A stretch of DNA of 64,000 bases. Source: Paenibacillus artemisiicola. GTDB taxonomy: Bacteria > Bacillota > Bacilli > Paenibacillales > Paenibacillaceae. Positions within the stretch are counted from its first letter, which is position 1, and every line of letters begins with the position of its first letter. The translations under genes and the position numbers were made by a program. Positions 41,867 to 51,012 of the stretch are shown piece by piece. Below the pieces are notes generated by a model, which searched no databases, had not been told where the DNA came from, and saw nothing but the letters and a program-made list of their open reading frames with translations. The stretch spans positions 1 through 64,000 of the forward strand of contig NZ_JAGGDJ010000016.1 of NCBI RefSeq assembly GCF_017652985.1. Reading direction: 5' to 3'.

Positions 41867-42313
41867 ATGGACACGGATTGGCGAGCGGACGCCGGCCCGC
41901 TGGAGTCGCACGGCAAGTACATCTCGGCGATTTACCGCCACATGCAGATGCTGATCGCCGCGGAGCTGGCGCCCTACCGGATCGGCAGCGGCCAGTACAT
42001 CTTCCTGATGGCCATCGCCGGCGGGAAGACGACGACGCAAAAGGCGCTGAGCGAGGAGCTGCTCATCGACAAGACGACGACCGCGAAGGCGATCGCGAAG
42101 CTCGAGGCCGAGGGCTACGTGCGCCGGGAGCCGGATCCTACGGACAACCGCTTCCACCTGCTCGAGCTGACGGACGCCGGCCGGGCGGTCGTGCCGAAGG
42201 TGCAGGAAGGGCTGAACCGCGTCCGGGACATTGCCCGGGAAGGCATTACGGACGACGAGTACGCGCGCATGGTCGGACTGTTAAAGCAGGTGCTTCGCAA
42301 CGTAAGCCGATAA
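41867..42313 (+). CDS. MarR family transcriptional regulator
   Basis: 148 aa, winged helix. IYRHMQMLIAAELAPYRIGSGQYIFLMAIAG, then the recognition region KALSEELLIDKTTTAKAIAKLEAEGYVRREPDPTDNR, which is a textbook MarR wing. ATG 41867 with AAAGGCAGG about 9 bases upstream; the frame extends far upstream but that part spans the operator repeats. The three operators over its promoter indicate strong autoregulation. Downstream genes for a luciferase-like and a VOC protein follow closely. Confidence 0.92.
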   Translation: MDTDWRADAGPLESHGKYISAIYRHMQMLIAAELAPYRIGSGQYIFLMAIAGGKTTTQKALSEELLIDKTTTAKAIAKLEAEGYVRREPDPTDNRFHLLELTDAGRAVVPKVQEGLNRVRDIAREGITDDEYARMVGLLKQVLRNVSR

Positions 42314-42330
42314 CAAGGAGGCGAAGGGGC

Positions 42331-42651
42331 ATGGATTCGAACGGGACATTAGCCGACGTGCTGCTGGCATGGGAAGGGGTCACGTCGCAGCCGCATCGGT
42401 TCGGCGGGATCGAATTTCGGGTCTCGGGGAAGGAAATCGGGCATCTGCACGGCGACCGGCTCTTCGACGCGCCGCTGCCGCGGGCGGAGCGGGACGCCTG
42501 GATCGCCGCCGGCAAGGCCGAGCCGCATCACATCTATCCGGATTCGGGCTGGGTATCGGTCTACCTGAGGACGAAGGAAGACGAGGCGCACGCCGCCGGG
42601 ATCGCGCGCGCCAATTATGAACGCCTGCGGGCAAGGGGGATGGAAGCATGA
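42331..42651 (+). CDS. Luciferase-like domain protein (DUF5519)
   Basis: 106 aa. It reads VTSQPHRFGGIEFRVSGKEIGHLHGDRLFDAPLPRAERDAWIAAGKAEPHHIYPDSGWVSVYLRTKED, typical of the small family annotated luciferase domain or DUF5519 (HxHxD and a Pro-aspartate near HHIYPDSGW). Biochemical role unknown. Starts 17 bases after the marR stop with AACAAGGAGG upstream, and its TGA overlaps the next ATG, so it is in the MarR operon. Confidence 0.82.
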   Translation: MDSNGTLADVLLAWEGVTSQPHRFGGIEFRVSGKEIGHLHGDRLFDAPLPRAERDAWIAAGKAEPHHIYPDSGWVSVYLRTKEDEAHAAGIARANYERLRARGMEA

Positions 42652-43022
42652 TTATGGAGGCATATCCGTTTATCGCGGTGGACCATTGCAAAGAGGCGAT
42701 CGAATTTTACCGGGACGTGCTCGGCGGGGAGATTACGATTCTGCGCCGAGCGGGGGACGATGTCTTGAACGCGGACCTGCGCGTGGACGGCTGCACGCTC
42801 AAGTTCGCCGACACGAAGGCGGCCAGGCCGGCGCAGCAGGGCGATTACGTGCGGGTCTTCCTGAAGCTCGCAAGCGAAGACGACTTCCGCCGCGTATATG
42901 GCCGGTTCGAGGACGGCGGCCGCATGTTGACGAAGCCGTACGAGGCACCGTTCAACGGCCTGCTCGGCGTCGTCGCCGACCGGAACGGCGTGTGCTGGGT
43001 GCTGTCCTATTACCGCGAATAG
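42648..43022 (+). CDS. VOC family protein (PhnB-like glyoxalase fold)
   Basis: 124 aa with paired beta-alpha-beta-beta modules: AYPFIAVDHCKEAIEFYRDVLGGEI, then LKFADTKAARPAQQGDYVRVFLKL, and a closing GLLGVVADRNGVCWVLSYY. This matches the 3-demethylubiquinone/PhnB-like branch of VOC proteins, many of unknown substrate. ATGA overlap with the previous gene. Last gene of the MarR operon, ended by the hairpin at 43051. Confidence 0.88.
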   Translation: MIMEAYPFIAVDHCKEAIEFYRDVLGGEITILRRAGDDVLNADLRVDGCTLKFADTKAARPAQQGDYVRVFLKLASEDDFRRVYGRFEDGGRMLTKPYEAPFNGLLGVVADRNGVCWVLSYYRE

Positions 43023-43050
43023 CGGCGTGCGGGACACCCGATAGCCGAAC

Positions 43051-43095
43051 AAGAGCCGGCAAGCCGCTCGTAATCGAGGGGCTTGCCGGCTCTTC
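43051..43095. terminator. Bidirectional terminator
   Basis: AAGAGCCGGCAAGCC / GGCTTGCCGGCTCTT long stem between convergent genes; both flanks modestly T-rich. Confidence 0.8.
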
Positions 43096-43113
43096 GGCAT
43101 TGCGCGGAACGGA

Positions 43114-43773
43114 TCAGCTTTTCACGGGGAACGGCAGCTCCGGCCGCTCGGACGGTTCGGCGTCGAACGTCATGGCGCCGGGCTCGTCCTCGATGCGGGC
43201 ATGCGTGTAGTGCAGTCCGCGCGAAACCAGCAGGGCGAGGGCGAGATAGATGACGTATACCGCGAACGAGATCAGGCTGGAGGCGAACAGCAGCGTGCCG
43301 GAGACATCGTCGGCGCCGGCCACGGCCTGGTTCGTAAATCCGGAGACGAGCGTCAGCAGGACGAGCGGGACGGCGAGGCCGCTGATCCACCCGCCGGCTC
43401 TCCGAAGCGCGGGCGTGCTCTGGTACCGGCTTCCGATCCGCATGAACGTCGAAGGAATGCCGTACAGATTGTAGAGCGGAATGATCATGCCGAGCAGCGC
43501 TTCGGCCGGCGTTCGCGGATACCGCAGGTACAGCCGGTTCAAATCCATATGGACGCGGTAGATCCAGATCAGGAAAATGATCGCGATGACGATATACAGG
43601 ATGGTCGAGATGAGCTCGACGAAGCCGTAAGCGGGATAGAAATGGTCGTTGAACAGCCCGTAGTCGGCCACGTAGATCATCGAGAGGCACAGGTCGCCGG
43701 CGGACAGCGCCACGAGCGCGGACAGCAGAATTTTGAGCACGAAGGAGAATAGGTCCGATTTTAAAGCAATCAT
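43114..43773 (-). CDS. DUF4328 family membrane protein
   Basis: 219 aa with six TM helices. The family-type segment FLIWIYRVHMDLNRL..YPRTPAEALLGMIIPLYNLY (WxYRxHxD..P..PxxxxxxxxxPxxNLY) is the best evidence for DUF4328. C-terminal tail is soluble (EDEPGAMTFDAEPSERPELPFPVKS). Starts 24 bases downstream of the S16 protease stop and probably shares its transcript. Function unknown; may be a substrate or partner of the protease. Confidence 0.82.
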   Translation of the reverse strand: MIALKSDLFSFVLKILLSALVALSAGDLCLSMIYVADYGLFNDHFYPAYGFVELISTILYIVIAIIFLIWIYRVHMDLNRLYLRYPRTPAEALLGMIIPLYNLYGIPSTFMRIGSRYQSTPALRRAGGWISGLAVPLVLLTLVSGFTNQAVAGADDVSGTLLFASSLISFAVYVIYLALALLVSRGLHYTHARIEDEPGAMTFDAEPSERPELPFPVKS

Positions 43774-43797
43774 GGTTGCGTCACGCTCCGGTATGGG

Positions 43798-44598
43798 TTA
43801 GGGGATGGTCTTCAGGCAGGCGATGGCCTCCTGCAGCGTGGACACCGGCACGACGTGCAGGCGCAGGTGCAGCTCTTGGGCCGTTCGCCGGGCTTCTTCC
43901 TCGTTGCTGGGCCCGATATACGGGAAATCGGCCTCGTCCTTGGGCACGAAGAAGAAATCGGCGCCTTCGGCTTCCGCCGTCCGCAGCTTGTCGCGAATGG
44001 CGCCGACCGAGCCGACCGTCTGGTCCGCCTCGAGCGTGCCCGTGCCGGCAATCGTATATTGGCCGCCCCGGGAGAAGTCCAGGCCGTGCGACTCCTCGTA
44101 CAGCCCGATGCCGAGCATCAGGCCGATGGAATCGCCGTAGTACTGCGCGGTCTGCCCGATCAGCGACTGCAGCCGGCTTTCGCGCTGGTCCGGCGTGCTC
44201 GGCTTGGCGGACAGCTCCGCCGCCGAGTCCAACGCGTGCTTGATCGTGTCATTCTTCATGTCCTGCTCGACGCCGAGCAGGTCGCCGTACGCGTCCTCGG
44301 CGGATGCGTCGACGCGCGTGAACTCCGCATCGGGAAAGGATCGCACGAGCGCGTACTTCTCGTAGCGGTTGCGGGCGATGCCCTCCCGGACGTAGACGAA
44401 GTGCACGCTGCCCTTCACGCCGATGTCCCGGACGGACACGATGTCCCCCGGCGCCGTGAAGCTGTAATAGCGGGGCAAATAGAAAAACAGGCCGACCGCC
44501 ATGGGCAGGAGGAGCAGCGTCAGGGCCACGATCCAGTGGCTGGCCGGGGTCCGTTTGCGCTTGACCGGTCTGATAGGCAATGATTCCAGGGCGATCAT
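43798..44598 (-). CDS. Membrane-anchored Lon-like S16 serine protease without PDZ domain
   Basis: 266 aa: one N-terminal TM helix (HWIVALTLLLLPMAVGLFFYL), then an extracellular domain ending in a Lon proteolytic fold. YYGDSIGLMLGIGLYEE holds the catalytic Ser, IAGTGTLEADQTVGSVGAIRDKLRTAEAEGADFFFVP holds the catalytic Lys. The layout is like YlbL, but YlbL (about 340 aa) has a PDZ domain between TM and protease, missing here. The residue before IGL is Ser-Ile rather than the usual Ser-Ala. Start ATG 44598; cotranscribed with a DUF4328 gene. Confidence 0.85.
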   Translation of the reverse strand: MIALESLPIRPVKRKRTPASHWIVALTLLLLPMAVGLFFYLPRYYSFTAPGDIVSVRDIGVKGSVHFVYVREGIARNRYEKYALVRSFPDAEFTRVDASAEDAYGDLLGVEQDMKNDTIKHALDSAAELSAKPSTPDQRESRLQSLIGQTAQYYGDSIGLMLGIGLYEESHGLDFSRGGQYTIAGTGTLEADQTVGSVGAIRDKLRTAEAEGADFFFVPKDEADFPYIGPSNEEEARRTAQELHLRLHVVPVSTLQEAIACLKTIP

Positions 44599-44728
44599 CC
44601 GTTCCTTGATAAAATGAGAAGCGAGAGCAAGAGCGCGAAAAATGTCCGATTTTGGGATAACATTCGCCGGCCTGGGCCGATCTTCCTGCTTGAAGAGTTC
44701 GTAAACGCGCGGGAGGGCTTGCCATGCC

Positions 44729-44737
44729 TGCTATAAT
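44729..44737 (+). promoter_or_regulatory. Extended -10 element
   Basis: TGCTATAAT, a perfect extended -10 box (TGnTATAAT), 32 bases before the next start codon; no clear -35 box. Confidence 0.45.
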
Positions 44738-44768
44738 GGAGGTACTTTGACACGCGGGAGGATGGCCC

Positions 44769-45047
44769 ATGTTCGGTAACAAGAAGGACGCTTCCTTTAA
44801 CCAGCCGGAGCAGGCCCGGGTCGTGCCGGTCTATACGGTGCATACGCTGCCCCGGCCGTACGAGGTGCTGTGCACGGTCTATTCCGGCAAAGTGGGCAAC
44901 GGCGCGCCGCTGAACGTCCTGCAGCAGCTCGGCCGCGCCGGGGGCGCGATCCCGGAGTGCGACGCGGTGATCGGCATCCTGGTCACGCCCGCCGCGACGC
45001 TCGCGGTGGTGCACGCCTACGGGACGGCGATCCGGTACACCGGCTGA
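44769..45047 (+). CDS. Hypothetical protein, UPF0145/YbjQ-like
   Basis: 92 aa, soluble. YTVHTLPRPYEVLCTVYSGKVGNG.. and the end VIGILVTPAATLAVVHAYGTAIRY resemble the heavy-metal-binding UPF0145 (YbjQ) fold, whose members end in a strand plus YGTAVR-like motif. The resemblance is limited and function unknown. GGGAGGATGGCCC gives a good ribosome site. Monocistronic, with terminator at 45079. Confidence 0.72.
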   Translation: MFGNKKDASFNQPEQARVVPVYTVHTLPRPYEVLCTVYSGKVGNGAPLNVLQQLGRAGGAIPECDAVIGILVTPAATLAVVHAYGTAIRYTG

Positions 45048-46758
<1,711 letters not shown>

Positions 46759-46787
46759 AGCGGCTCCCCTCGCGAACCGGCGCGTAA

Positions 46788-46834
46788 CGCGAAAAAACCT
46801 TGCCATCCCCACAGGGGGCGGCAAGGCTTTTCGC
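46788..46834. terminator. gdhA terminator
   Basis: CGCGAAAA..CCTTGCC / GGCAAGG.TTTTCGCG hairpin with internal CCCC/GGGG pairs. Confidence 0.8.
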
Positions 46835-46947
46835 GTTTGGCTGGCGGGGCGAAGCTCGCGACGCCGCCGGCTTCAGCGCCGAATGCCGCCGTCATGGCCG
46901 GCATCCATGATGCCAGCCATCGATGGCGGCGCGGCCGCGGGCTCGTC

Positions 46948-47934
46948 CTACAGCAGCTCGCGGCGGAGCTGCTCCGGCGATTTCGGAGACAGGTAGCCGA
47001 GCGGGAGATCGAATACCGTCTTCGCACCGACGGCGCCTTCGCCGCGCAGGCGGACGGCCGCTCTGGCGCAGGCCACCAGCACGCTGGCTGTGAATTCCGG
47101 GTTGCTCTCGAGCTTCAGGCCGAATTCGACGATCTGCTTCGTGCCTTCGCCGGTGATGCCGCTGCGGATGACGAAGCCGCCGTGCGGCATGCCCTTATGC
47201 TCGTTTTGCAGCTGTTCTTCCGTGATGAACGTCACGGTCGTGTCGTAATCCGCGAAGTAGTTGGGCATGTTTACGATCGTTTCGCGGATCGCGTCTTGGT
47301 CCGCGCCTTCCTCCGCCACGACGTAGCATTCGCGCAGATGCTTCTCCCGCGTGGACAACGCCGGCGTCTCGCCCGCGCGGATGCGGTCGATGACGGCTTG
47401 CACGGGCACGGTGTACTGCACGCCGCCCTTCACGCCGGGCACGCGGCGGATGGCGTCGGAGTGGCCCTGGCTCACGCCTTTGCCCCAGAACGTATAGTCC
47501 GTGCCCTGCGGCAGAATCGCCTCGGCGAGCAGCCGGTTAAGCGAGAACAGGCCGGGATCCCAGCCGGTGGAGATGACGCTCAGCGTGTCCGCTTTGCGCG
47601 CGACGGCGTCGACCGCCTCGAAGAACTCGGGGATTTTGGCATGGGTGTCGAAGCTGTCGACCGTGTTGAACAGGCTCGCCAGCTGCGGCGTTTGTTCCGG
47701 CAGGTCCGTCGCGGAGCCGCCGCACAGAATCATGACGTCGATGATGCCCTTGTACCGCTCGGCCGCGGAGATGTGTTCGAACTTCACGCCCGCGCTGCCG
47801 CTTTCGAGCTCGGACGGCGTCCGGCGCGTGAATACCGCGACCAGCTCCATGTCCGGATTTTGGTCGATGGCTTTGCGGACGCCCTTCCCTAAGTTCCCGT
47901 AACCGACGATGCCCAGTTTGATCGTGTGCTGCAT
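46948..47934 (-). CDS. ddh: meso-diaminopimelate D-dehydrogenase
   Basis: 328 aa. NADPH-dependent reductive amination giving meso-DAP in one step (the dehydrogenase branch of lysine biosynthesis), or its reverse. KLGIVGYGNLGKGV is the Rossmann loop; CGGSATDLPEQTP, STGWDPGLFSLNR and WGKGVSQGHSDAIRRV are diagnostic DAPDH substrate-site motifs. Length fits (about 325). It lies convergent to gdhA. Ribosome site AGGAGGATC is close to ATG 47934. A promoter with an overlapping palindrome lies upstream, so it is probably repressed by an unidentified regulator. Confidence 0.95.
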   Translation of the reverse strand: MQHTIKLGIVGYGNLGKGVRKAIDQNPDMELVAVFTRRTPSELESGSAGVKFEHISAAERYKGIIDVMILCGGSATDLPEQTPQLASLFNTVDSFDTHAKIPEFFEAVDAVARKADTLSVISTGWDPGLFSLNRLLAEAILPQGTDYTFWGKGVSQGHSDAIRRVPGVKGGVQYTVPVQAVIDRIRAGETPALSTREKHLRECYVVAEEGADQDAIRETIVNMPNYFADYDTTVTFITEEQLQNEHKGMPHGGFVIRSGITGEGTKQIVEFGLKLESNPEFTASVLVACARAAVRLRGEGAVGAKTVFDLPLGYLSPKSPEQLRRELL

Positions 47935-47996
47935 GAATAGATCCTCCTCGATAAGTGCGAATCTGGCTTCTCATGGGGATGAAACCGCTATAATTC

Positions 47997-48024
47997 AGTA
48001 TATAGATATTACATGAGATGTAAA
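47997..48024 (-). promoter_or_regulatory. ddh promoter with overlapping operator
   Basis: Minus strand TTTACA (48019-48024), 16-base spacer, TATACT (47997-48002). The perfect palindrome TTACAT-GAG-ATGTAA (48009-48023) covers the -35 side. Confidence 0.6.
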
Positions 48025-48102
48025 CTATGTAGTTGGCGCGCGGCCCTTTCGGAGAGCTGTAATTATCCCGAATTCCCACGGTTGTTCATCCCGTCCGCGC
48101 CT

Positions 48103-48330
48103 TTATCCGCCGATCCGCCGCGGCTTAAGCTTCGGCGCGGGCCGCTTGCGCAGCGAGAGCCGGATCAGCATCGGTCCGGCCATGCTGCCGGCCATTGCCC
48201 AGAGGACCGAGTGCAGCGGTAGCTTGATGAGGTAATAGAGCGCGGTCCCGCCGACGATGTCGATGGCGACGAACTTTTTGATTTCCGACAGCGGCACGAC
48301 CACGACCACGAATTCCTGCTTGCTTCCCAC
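48103..48330 (-). CDS. Hypothetical small protein
   Basis: 75 aa with one probable TM segment (VLWAMAGSMAGPMLIRL) after a strand-rich start (EFVVVVVPLSEIKKFVAIDIVGG) and a basic tail (RKRPAPKLKPRR). No family. Start is GTG 48330 with AAGGCGGGG about 7 bases upstream; TTG 48363 gives 86 aa but lacks a site. Isolated gene between ddh and the Gly-Pro-rich protein. Confidence 0.55.
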   Translation of the reverse strand: MGSKQEFVVVVVPLSEIKKFVAIDIVGGTALYYLIKLPLHSVLWAMAGSMAGPMLIRLSLRKRPAPKLKPRRIGG

Positions 48331-48498
48331 GATATCCCCGCCTTTAGTCCGTTTCTCTTGCAAGTGTATGGTCGAGCCGGTTCGTCCGATGCCAACCGCC
48401 CCGAGACGGAAATAAACGGCGGGAAAACGGCAAAAAAAACCGGCAGGCTTCGGCCTCGGGGGCGCGGAAGCTGCCGGAGTCGGGCAGGACGGGACGGA

Positions 48499-48861
48499 TT
48501 AGATGCACGTGAACGAGTCGACGCGCGACAGATCGAAGCCGGAGAACATCCAGAAGAAGCCGTTCCAGCGGTAGCCGGAGACGGACGTGCGGCCCACGAA
48601 CACCGGATAGAACCAGAAGCCCGGGCCGCTGCGCGGCCAAATGTACGTGTAGCGAAACCGGCAGCCGGCGATGGCGCCGGGATCGACGGCCAAGAGACCT
48701 GCGGACATCGGCTTCGGGGGTACCGCCTGCGGTGGCGGCGCGGTCGGAGGCTGCGAGCCGGCTTGCGGACCGCCTGGACCGCCTGGGCCGCCTGGGCCGC
48801 CTGGACCCCCCGGAGGGCCCGGAGGTCCTGGCGGCGGGCCGAATGGAGGCATGAATGCCAT
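48499..48861 (-). CDS. Gly-Pro-rich collagen-like surface protein
   Basis: 120 aa. Residues about 5-35 are collagen-like (PPGPPGPPGGPGGPGGPGGPGG), then a Pro/Gln linker, and a C-terminal domain rich in aromatic residues (FRYTYIWPRSGPGFWFYPVFVG, YRWNGFFWMFSGF). No signal peptide, as in many spore coat or exosporium proteins. Start ATG 48861 is 9 bases after AAGGAG; GTG 48870 is adjacent to that site. The partner gene at 48901 also looks like a spore-surface protein. The GPP tract could be a substrate of the prolyl hydroxylase at 35775. Confidence 0.75.
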   Translation of the reverse strand: MAFMPPFGPPPGPPGPPGGPGGPGGPGGPGGPQAGSQPPTAPPPQAVPPKPMSAGLLAVDPGAIAGCRFRYTYIWPRSGPGFWFYPVFVGRTSVSGYRWNGFFWMFSGFDLSRVDSFTCI

Positions 48862-48900
48862 ACGAATCACTCCTTGTCGGACGGATGGCGCGACGCGCGC

Positions 48901-49227
48901 TTAAAGCAGGGAAATCGTCAGCAGGTTGAACAGCACGAGCGGCAGCACGAACCGGTTGTAGTACGGGTACGGAAACGGGGCGCCCGGGAAGAAGGCGCGA
49001 TGAGACCCCTCGTCGTTCAGGCAGATGTAGACGACGCCCTTGTGGCAGTGGACGATGTGGCCTTCGAAGACGTCGCCGTCCATCGTTTCCATCTTGACCA
49101 GCCGATGCGTATGGTCGCAGCAGAGCTGATGCAGATGGTCGTGGACCGCCTTCAGCGTTTGATGCACCTTGGAATCGCATTGATAGAGCGGCGACAACTC
49201 CTGCGGTGCCGTTTTTTGCGAACTCAT
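48901..49227 (-). CDS. Hypothetical Cys/His-rich protein, spore-surface type
   Basis: 108 aa. Begins with a hydrophilic part holding LYQCDSKVHQTLKAVHDHLHQLCCDHTHRLVKMETMDGDVFEGHIVHCHKG, many Cys and His residues that could bind metal or cross-link. It ends in hydrophobic FPYPYYNRFVLPLVLFNLLTISLL, also common in small spore coat proteins. Start ATG 49227 with GGAGG 10 bases upstream. It ends 39 bases before the Gly-Pro-rich gene, so the two are an operon. No family assigned. Confidence 0.72.
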   Translation of the reverse strand: MSSQKTAPQELSPLYQCDSKVHQTLKAVHDHLHQLCCDHTHRLVKMETMDGDVFEGHIVHCHKGVVYICLNDEGSHRAFFPGAPFPYPYYNRFVLPLVLFNLLTISLL

Positions 49228-49313
49228 GGTTGGCAGACCTCCGTTATCAAGCATGGAATATCCTATGCGGGCGCCCAGTTCGGGGTTACAGCCCATGGCG
49301 GCGGCGGCGGGCG

Positions 49314-49348
49314 AAAAAAAACCGCCCATCGGGAGATGGGCGGCTTTT
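49314..49348. terminator. Terminator downstream of the S-layer-type gene
   Basis: AAAACCGCCCATC / GATGGGCGGCTTTT hairpin; the minus strand ends in TTTTTTTT, fitting the gene at 49388-50800. Confidence 0.85.
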
Positions 49349-49387
49349 GCCGCGAAACGGAGGTCCTGCCGCGAAAACGGCTAACCC

Positions 49388-50800
49388 TTACTTCGATTCG
49401 CCGTTCAGGTAGTTATAGAACGGGACGTCGGTCCAGAAGTCGTACGTCTCGACCTTCACGTTCGGATCGACCTGCTTGAAGCCGGCGACGACGGCCTTGG
49501 ACTGCTCCTTGAGCGAGAAGGATTGCGCGTAATAGCGGCCGAGCTGGATCTTGTTATTCGTGATTTCGTTGTAATCCGCGAGCGGCGTCAGCGAATAGTA
49601 AAGCGGCTGCCACCACGAGCCGGCGATGAGGCCCGCCTGGTTCTCTTCGTTCTTCTTGGCGTACGCGCCGATGATGCCGTTGAAGCGCTCCTTGTCGGCG
49701 GCGGTGGCGAATTCGAAGGCAATGTCGTACTCCTTGGCGTACTCGATGTAATTGCCGTTCGCGATCTGCTTCACTTCGTACTGCTCCGAGACGCCGGGCT
49801 CGCCCCACTCCTTCAGGTAAACGAACGCGGACGTCTTCGGCTCGAATTGCACCTTCGCGTCGATGCCTTCGCCGCGCAGCAGGCCGATCAGCTGCAGGGC
49901 GTGATTCAGGTCCGAATGCCCGTAAACGAGCGTCAGCGATTCGACGAAGTTCGGCTCGAAGCGGCTGTCCTTCAGGTTGTAGCCCGTGACTAGCCCCTTC
50001 TCGAGCGCGGCGTCGACGATCTTCTGCAGCTCCTCGTCCTGAATGATCTTGGATTCCGCGTACGCGTCCGACAGCTGCGCGTAAATGTCCGAGTCGCTGA
50101 CGTAGCCGACATAGTGCTTGAACTGCCCTTTGAAGACGAGCACCTTGCCGATCAGCACGTTCGCGAGGTCCGCCGAGACGGCCGCGCCCGGCTTCAGCTG
50201 GCCGTAGTAGGCGGCCGGCAGCAGGCCGGTGTCGATCGCGGCGGCGAGCTCCTGCACGGTTTTCGCGTCCAGCGAGGCGGCGCGGATCGGCAGCTTGGCG
50301 ACGGCCGCTTCCGCCTTGGCTTTCGGATATGTATAGGCCAGTTCCTTGAGCCCGGCGGCGCGGACCGCGGCTTGCACGGCGTTGACGGCGATGAGCGCGT
50401 TCGGGGCGTTCACGGTGTCCGTGGCCAGCACGCCGGTCTGGTACAGCGCCCGGGCGGCGTCGTAGTACGGGCTCGTCGCGGGCAGATCCTTGAACGCGAC
50501 CGCGTCTTCGGCAGGCGCCAGCTGCGCCGCGCGGGCCAGATCGAGGAAAAATTCGCCGCGGCTCACGCCGGCGGAGAGCGTAATGCCGAACTTGTCCTTC
50601 AGGAACGCCGCGTATTCCGAGGCGGCGATCTCTTTGGCCGCGGCCGGCGCCGGAGAAGCGATCGGAGCGGCGATCGGGACGGCGGCGGACGCGTCCGTCG
50701 GCGCGGCGGCGAACGCCGCGGCCGGGCCGCCGGCGAGCAGCGTCGCGGCGAGCGCGGAAGCGAGCAGCGTCTTGGTGCGGGTCGAGTAGGTAACGGTCAT
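49388..50800 (-). CDS. Secreted S-layer-homology-type protein
   Basis: 470 aa. Signal peptide (KTLLASALAATLLAGGPAAAFAAAP), an Ala/Pro-rich spacer, then SLH-like modules (about 60-180; e.g. SRGEFFLDLARAAQLAP..FKDLPATSPYYDAARALYQTGVL), which bind wall polymers. The C-terminal ~270 residues form an unassigned extracellular domain (FEPKTSAFVYLKEWGEPGVSEQYEVKQI..). Probably a cell-surface protein. Strong SigA promoter and a palindrome between promoter and start suggest regulation. Ribosome site AGGGGGAATAATC is near ATG 50800. Confidence 0.82.
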   Translation of the reverse strand: MTVTYSTRTKTLLASALAATLLAGGPAAAFAAAPTDASAAVPIAAPIASPAPAAAKEIAASEYAAFLKDKFGITLSAGVSRGEFFLDLARAAQLAPAEDAVAFKDLPATSPYYDAARALYQTGVLATDTVNAPNALIAVNAVQAAVRAAGLKELAYTYPKAKAEAAVAKLPIRAASLDAKTVQELAAAIDTGLLPAAYYGQLKPGAAVSADLANVLIGKVLVFKGQFKHYVGYVSDSDIYAQLSDAYAESKIIQDEELQKIVDAALEKGLVTGYNLKDSRFEPNFVESLTLVYGHSDLNHALQLIGLLRGEGIDAKVQFEPKTSAFVYLKEWGEPGVSEQYEVKQIANGNYIEYAKEYDIAFEFATAADKERFNGIIGAYAKKNEENQAGLIAGSWWQPLYYSLTPLADYNEITNNKIQLGRYYAQSFSLKEQSKAVVAGFKQVDPNVKVETYDFWTDVPFYNYLNGESK

Positions 50801-50831
50801 GATTATTCCCCCTGCATCGAATAATGTGGAT

Positions 50832-50882
50832 AAATCACAGTGATTTAGTAGGAATATACTACCATTGGCGATCGCGTGTCAA
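50832..50882 (-). promoter_or_regulatory. Promoter and palindromic operator of the S-layer-type gene
   Basis: Minus strand TTGACA (50877-50882), 18-base spacer, TATATT (50853-50858). The perfect palindrome AAATCAC-A-GTGATTT (50832-50846) lies just downstream of the expected start site. One DnaA-box-like TGTGGATAA overlaps its edge (50825-50833). Confidence 0.65.
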
Positions 50883-51012
50883 TCGCGGATTTACAAGCGA
50901 TTCACAATGGGCAGCGCGTTAGGCGTCAACCTCGCTTGGACAAGCCGCGAAACGCGCGGCCCGGCGGTTGGTCATTAGGGGGCGGCCCTTGCCTGAACCG
51001 CCCCGCCGCCGT

